This document shows positions 60,352 through 64,000 of a stretch of 64,000 nucleotides of DNA, piece after piece; within the stretch, counting starts at the first letter, position 1, and every line of letters begins with the position of its first letter. The translations under genes were made by a program, and so were the position numbers. The notes beneath the pieces were generated by a model that made no database searches, was not told where the DNA came from, and was given only the letters and a program-made list of their open reading frames with translations. The stretch lies in assembly GCF_031348265.1 (NCBI RefSeq), contig NZ_CP133771.1, positions 1,178,001-1,242,000 on the forward strand, given 5' to 3'. This DNA comes from Streptomyces collinus (GTDB lineage: Bacteria > Actinomycetota > Actinomycetes > Streptomycetales > Streptomycetaceae).

Positions 60352-60395
60352 GGGGGTGGGGGCGGGCGCTGGTGCGGAGTGCGGGTGGGTGGGGG
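60352..60395 (+). other. G-rich quadruplex-type tracts between ureF and ureG
   Basis: Plus-strand G-runs lie at 60352-60356, 60358-60362, 60364-60366, 60383-60385, 60387-60389 and 60391-60395, mostly with 1-nt loops. They are on the template strand of the urease operon, inside the 115-bp gap between ureF and ureG. Confidence 0.5.
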
Positions 60396-60399
60396 TGGT

Positions 60400-60426
60400 C
60401 GCGCGGTTCCCCGCGCCTCTGAGGGG
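60400..60426. repeat. Streptomyces-type intergenic repeat fragment, copy C
   Basis: GCGCGG (60401-60406), TTCC, CCGCGC (60411-60416), then CTCTGAGGGGG. It shares the CCCCGCGCCYCTG part with repeats A and B at 38.2 and 42.2 kb, and belongs, from memory, to a very common Streptomyces intergenic repeat. Here it sits within an operon, between ureF and ureG. Confidence 0.55.
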
Positions 60427-60454
60427 GTCGGCCTGCACGGCGTTCGGAGGGCGG

Positions 60455-61129
60455 CTACGAGGCGAACAGCCGTACCGGCCACCCCGCATGCGCCTCCGCC
60501 CCGATCTCCAGCAGAGGTGCCGACCCCGCCGGCAGGGCGTCGACCCCCTCGTCGACCACCCTCCGGGCCGCTTCCACCGCCCGGTCCGCGACCCGGTCCG
60601 CCTCCGGCGCCAGCCGGGCCAGCGCCCGCGTCGCGTCGAAGGGGTCCAGACTCAGCAACCGCACCGTCGCCGACGCGGGCCCGCTCACGCTCTCGTACGC
60701 CGCGCAGTACGCCGCGTCCAGCGGCCCGAGGCCTGCCGACCGGGCCGCCAGCCCCAGCACCACCGGCTGGTGCGCCCCCTTGGGGAACTCCCGGCCGAGC
60801 ACGTCCAGTTCGGCGGAGGGCCAGGTCGCCCGGGCGGCCCGCAGCAGCTGCCGTCCGAGCTTCCGGGCGGCGGCCCGCAGTGCGGGCGACGGGGTTCGCG
60901 CGTCCGCGGCGCGGTCCAGCGCGACGGGATCGATTCCGAGCGCCGCGGCAGCGGACAACCCGGCCGCCACCAGCCCCGCCGTGTGCAACCGTCCCCGGCA
61001 GAACTCCTCCAGGCTCGCCGCCCCACTGATCCGCCCGGCCTTGACCGCCGCCTCGGCACCGCCGGAGTGCGCGTGCCCTCCGGCGGGGAACCGGCCGTCG
61101 GCCAGGACGAGAAGCGCCGCACGCGACAT
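60455..61129 (-). CDS. ureF: Urease accessory protein UreF
   Basis: A 224-residue all-helical UreF. Diagnostic segments are [20 protein letters not shown] at the start, [20 protein letters not shown] and the end [20 protein letters not shown]. It bridges UreD and UreG on apo-urease and checks GTP-dependent nickel loading. ATG at 61129, 10 bp after the ureC stop, with GAGGGTGG in front. Confidence 0.94.
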   Translation of the reverse strand: MSRAALLVLADGRFPAGGHAHSGGAEAAVKAGRISGAASLEEFCRGRLHTAGLVAAGLSAAAALGIDPVALDRAADARTPSPALRAAARKLGRQLLRAARATWPSAELDVLGREFPKGAHQPVVLGLAARSAGLGPLDAAYCAAYESVSGPASATVRLLSLDPFDATRALARLAPEADRVADRAVEAARRVVDEGVDALPAGSAPLLEIGAEAHAGWPVRLFAS

Positions 61130-61139
61130 CAGACCACCC

Positions 61140-62861
61140 TCAGAACAGGAAGTACCGCTGGGCCATGGGGAGTTCGGCCGCCGGCTCCGCCTCGACCAGT
61201 TCCCCGTCGATGTGCACGGCGAAGCTGTCGGGGTCGACCCGCACCTCGGGCCGTGCGTCGTTCTCCCGCATGTCGGCCTTGGTCACACCGCGCGTCGACT
61301 CGATCGCCACGAACCGCTTCCCGAGCGCCAGCCGCTCCGGCAGCCCGGCCTCGACGGCCAGTGGGGCGACGAAATTGAGGGAGTTGGAGGCCGGCGCCCG
61401 CCCGATCGCCCCGTACATCGGGCGCGGCAGGATCGGCTGCGGCGTGGGGATGGAGGCGTTCGCGTCACCCATCTGCGCGTACGCGATCTGCCCTCCCTTG
61501 ATGACGAGCTGCGGCTTGACGCCGAAGAACGCCGGCTCCCACAGCACCAGGTCGGCCAGCTTGCCGCTCTCGACCGACCCGATCTCGCGGGCCAGGCCCT
61601 GGGCGAGCGCCGGGTTGATCGTGTACTTGGCGACGTAGCGGCGCACCCGGCGGTTGTCGGCACGTCCGTCGCCGGGCAGTGCGCCCCGGCGCCGCTTCAT
61701 CACGTGCGCGGTCTGCCAGGTCCGCATGACGACCTCGCCGACGCGCCCCATGGCCTGGGAGTCGGAGGAGATGATCGAGATCGCGCCGAGGTCGTGGAGC
61801 ACGTCCTCCGCCCCGATCGTGGAGGGCCGGATCCGGGACTCGGCGAAGGCCAGGTCCTCCGGCACCGCCGGGTTGAGGTGGTGGCACACCATCAGCATGT
61901 CGAGGTGTTCCTCGGCGGTGTTGACGGTGAACGGCCGGGTCGGGTTCGTGGAGCTGGGCAGCACATAGGACTCGGAGACCACGGTCATGATGTCCGGCGC
62001 GTGCCCGCCGCCCGCGCCCTCGGTGTGGTACGCGTGGATGCCCCGCCCGGCGATCGCGGCGAGGGTGTCGCCGACGAACCCGGCCTCGTTGAGGGTGTCG
62101 GTGTGGATGGCGACCTGGATGCCGGTCTGCTCGGCGACGGTCAGCGAGGCGTCGATGACGGCCGGGGTCGACCCCCAGTCCTCGTGCAGCTTCAGGCCGA
62201 GGGCACCGCCGCGGATCTGGGAGAGCATCGCCTCGTGGGAGACGGTGTTGCCCTTGCCGAGCAGCCCGATGTTGAGGGGGTGGGCCTCCATCGCCTCCAG
62301 CATCCGGGCGAGGTGCCAGGGGCCGGGGGTCACGGTGGTGGCTTTGGAGCCCTCGGCCGGACCGGTACCGCCGCCGACCAGGGTCGTGATGCCCGACGAC
62401 AGCGCCTCGTCGGCGATCTGCGGGCAGATGAAGTGGACGTGCGCGTCGATCGCGCCCGCCGTGAGGATCCGCCCGTTGCCGGCGATGATCTCGGTCTCCG
62501 GGCCGATGACCAGGTCCGGGTGGACGCCGTCCATGGTGTCGGGGTTGCCGGCCTTGCCGATGCCGGTGATCCGGCCGTCGCGGATGCCGACGTCGGCCTT
62601 GACGATCCCCCAGTGGTCGATGATCACCGCGCCTGTGATGACGGTGTCGGGGGTGCCGTCCGCCCGTGTGGCACGGGCCTGGCCCATCGACTCGCGTATG
62701 ACCTTGCCGCCGCCGAACACGGCCTCGTCCCCTGCGCGTCCCGGGCCGCCGGAACGGTCCTCCTCGATCTCGATCAGCAGGTCGGTGTCGGCGAGGCGGA
62801 TCCGGTCGCCGGTGGTCGGGCCGAACAGGTCGGCGTACGCGGCACGCGAGATCTCAGGCAT
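61140..62861 (-). CDS. ureC: Urease subunit alpha
   Basis: A 573-residue catalytic subunit that hydrolyses urea at a di-nickel site. Ligands are visible: AIDAHVHFI (His 141, 143), the carbamylated Lys 224 in [23 protein letters not shown] (His 253) and [15 protein letters not shown] (His 279), and the flap [13 protein letters not shown] with its Cys. ATG at 62861 with GGAGG 8 nt upstream; a GTG at 62870 is possible. It overlaps ureB by 8 bp. Confidence 0.97.
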   Translation of the reverse strand: MPEISRAAYADLFGPTTGDRIRLADTDLLIEIEEDRSGGPGRAGDEAVFGGGKVIRESMGQARATRADGTPDTVITGAVIIDHWGIVKADVGIRDGRITGIGKAGNPDTMDGVHPDLVIGPETEIIAGNGRILTAGAIDAHVHFICPQIADEALSSGITTLVGGGTGPAEGSKATTVTPGPWHLARMLEAMEAHPLNIGLLGKGNTVSHEAMLSQIRGGALGLKLHEDWGSTPAVIDASLTVAEQTGIQVAIHTDTLNEAGFVGDTLAAIAGRGIHAYHTEGAGGGHAPDIMTVVSESYVLPSSTNPTRPFTVNTAEEHLDMLMVCHHLNPAVPEDLAFAESRIRPSTIGAEDVLHDLGAISIISSDSQAMGRVGEVVMRTWQTAHVMKRRRGALPGDGRADNRRVRRYVAKYTINPALAQGLAREIGSVESGKLADLVLWEPAFFGVKPQLVIKGGQIAYAQMGDANASIPTPQPILPRPMYGAIGRAPASNSLNFVAPLAVEAGLPERLALGKRFVAIESTRGVTKADMRENDARPEVRVDPDSFAVHIDGELVEAEPAAELPMAQRYFLF

Positions 62862-63165
62862 CGAGGGCACCTCCGGTCTCCCCGCGCAGACCGGGCACCA
62901 CGCGGGCGCCCGCCAGCAGAACGAGCTCGACCTCGACGGGGATCCCGGGCTCGAAGCGCACGGCCGTGCCGGCGGCGACGTTCAGCCGCCTTCCGTGCGC
63001 GGCGGCACGGTCGAACTCCAGGCCGGGGTTGGCCTCGGCGAAGTGGTAGTGGGAGCCGACCTGCACGGGCCGGTCGGCTGCGTTGAGGACGGTGAGCCGG
63101 ATGGCCTCGCGGCCCTCGTTGTAGGCAATCGGCCCGTCGGCGAACAGGATCTCTCCGGGAATCAC
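62854..63165 (-). CDS. ureB: Urease subunit beta
   Basis: A 103-residue beta subunit, start GTG at 63165 ([20 protein letters not shown]) with GGGGAGG about 6 nt upstream. The usual [20 protein letters not shown] and [15 protein letters not shown] follow. An ATG at 63195 in the same frame would overlap ureA by 17 bp and make a longer than normal protein, so the GTG is preferred. It lies 13 bp behind ureA. Confidence 0.94.
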   Translation of the reverse strand: MIPGEILFADGPIAYNEGREAIRLTVLNAADRPVQVGSHYHFAEANPGLEFDRAAAHGRRLNVAAGTAVRFEPGIPVEVELVLLAGARVVPGLRGETGGALDA

Positions 63166-63178
63166 GGCGGCCTCCCCG

Positions 63179-63481
<303 letters not shown>

Positions 63482-63566
63482 GTCCCACCTCACAGTCCTC
63501 GCTCCGGGCCGTGCGGGGCCCGGCTGCCGCGGCCACGGGGCAAAGTGCCAGGTGGCGTGGAGCGGC

Positions 63567-63598
63567 AGGCTAGTTGGACCGCGTTTCGGGCACGTTAA
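63567..63598 (-). promoter_or_regulatory. ureA promoter with GlnR-like half-site
   Basis: Read on the minus strand, TTAAC (63598-63594), six bases, and GAAAC (63587-63583) match one a-b half of the GlnR box (GTNAC-n6-GAAAC), followed 10 nt later by TAGCCT (63572-63567), a -10 element. The other half is not clear. The box overlaps the end of the TetR gene. ureA is a known GlnR target in S. coelicolor, from family knowledge. Confidence 0.6.
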
Positions 63599-64000
63599 CC
63601 GAGCTGTGATCCACCGGTAGCGGCGTCCTCGGCCCGCATGGTGGTCAGCGCCCGCAGACCGTCCTGGAGGACCTCGACCGGTGCCGGTCCGAAGAGGGAT
63701 TGCTGGGCGATGAAGCCGAGGACGCAGGCGATCATCGTGCGGGCCACATGGTCCGGAGTCACGTCGGCGCGCATCATCCCGGCCCGCTGGTAGCCCTCGA
63801 CGATCTCCCCCCAGGCCGCGCGGACCGAGCCGTAGCCCTCCCGCAGGATGAGCGCCAGCTCTTCGTTGCGCAGGGTCTCCGTCCACACCTGGATGACGAG
63901 TCGCGGAAAGGCGGGCCGGCCGTCGACGACCAGGGACTCACGGGCGGCCAGCGTCCGGCCGAGGACGGAGGCGACGAGTCGGTCCGGCGGCGGGGGCGGG
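63595..64000 (-). CDS. TetR family regulator, C-terminal part
   Basis: The last 134 codons of a gene that begins beyond the right edge. The visible end has [20 protein letters not shown], then [20 protein letters not shown] and [20 protein letters not shown] with [10 protein letters not shown], the pattern of the TetR ligand-binding domain of the TetR_C type. The DNA-binding part is outside the window. Its stop lies at the urease promoter, so the two are in the same direction but probably separate. Confidence 0.75.
   Translation of the reverse strand, partial: PPPPPDRLVASVLGRTLAARESLVVDGRPAFPRLVIQVWTETLRNEELALILREGYGSVRAAWGEIVEGYQRAGMMRADVTPDHVARTMIACVLGFIAQQSLFGPAPVEVLQDGLRALTTMRAEDAATGGSQLG

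Overview
The window is a 64 kb piece of a Streptomyces (or very close actinomycete) chromosome. The evidence is very high GC with G/C third positions throughout, GTG and TTG starts, many 4-bp ATGA/GTGA gene overlaps, a conservon, and proteins typical of the genus (tripeptidyl aminopeptidase Tap, DUF6397-like, luciferase-domain and 60-80 residue membrane proteins). From memory, the gene content and order from xylose isomerase through DNA ligase, PfkA, ornithine aminotransferase and Tap to urease resemble the SCO1169-SCO1236 part of S. coelicolor; I could not align this. I see no phage, insertion sequence, CRISPR array, rRNA or tRNA.

Layout. 1-7.8 kb: the 5' end of a VOC protein, a Pro/Thr-rich DUF6397-like protein, and a conservon (sensor kinase CvnA, roadblock CvnB, DUF742 CvnC, GTPase CvnD) with a second orphan roadblock protein and an F420-type oxidoreductase, then a MHYT membrane protein. 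7.8-16.6 kb: a methyltransferase, an MpaB-type oxygenase, hypotheticals, and a tightly coupled SNF2 helicase / SWIM zinc-finger / GNAT operon. 16.7-20.7 kb: xylose catabolism, with xylA divergent from xylB and a ROK repressor. 20.9-25.8 kb: a secreted amidase, a luciferase-domain protein coupled to a methyltransferase-NUDIX fusion, a secreted phosphodiester glycosidase and a Tat-type phosphodiesterase.

25.9-38.2 kb: an operon of a quinone oxidoreductase and two acyl-CoA dehydrogenases that look like the two halves of a heteromeric enzyme, a cupin regulator divergent from a thioredoxin-reductase-like flavoprotein, an ATP-dependent DNA ligase coupled to a NUDIX protein, succinate-semialdehyde dehydrogenase, a TenA-like protein, and a second acyl-CoA dehydrogenase divergent from a TetR regulator across two clear operators. 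38.2-43.5 kb: a second peptide deformylase, the lipid II amidation pair MurT/GatD, 6-phosphofructokinase and a CtaG-like membrane protein.

43.5-50.5 kb: an overlapping four-gene operon of LytTR response regulator, small membrane protein, Na+/solute symporter and LytS-type kinase, then an Lrp regulator followed by dimethylarginine hydrolase and ornithine aminotransferase (methylarginine/arginine to glutamate semialdehyde). 50.7-58.8 kb: two PAS/SpoIIE phosphatases, an RpiB-like isomerase, a PlsC acyltransferase, an epimerase and Tap. 58.9-63.6 kb: the urease operon ureABCFGD on the minus strand, with a plausible GlnR half-site at its promoter. The window ends inside a TetR gene.

Most of this is ordinary core-region Streptomyces content. 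The parts I find least explained are the G-rich quadruplex-type motifs shared by the conservon leader and its internal spacer, the 20-bp tandem repeat before the 8.0 kb methyltransferase, the SNF2-SWIM-GNAT operon, the symporter/LytSR operon with a large extra loop in the transporter, the paired acyl-CoA dehydrogenases, and several perfect palindromes without an assigned regulator.
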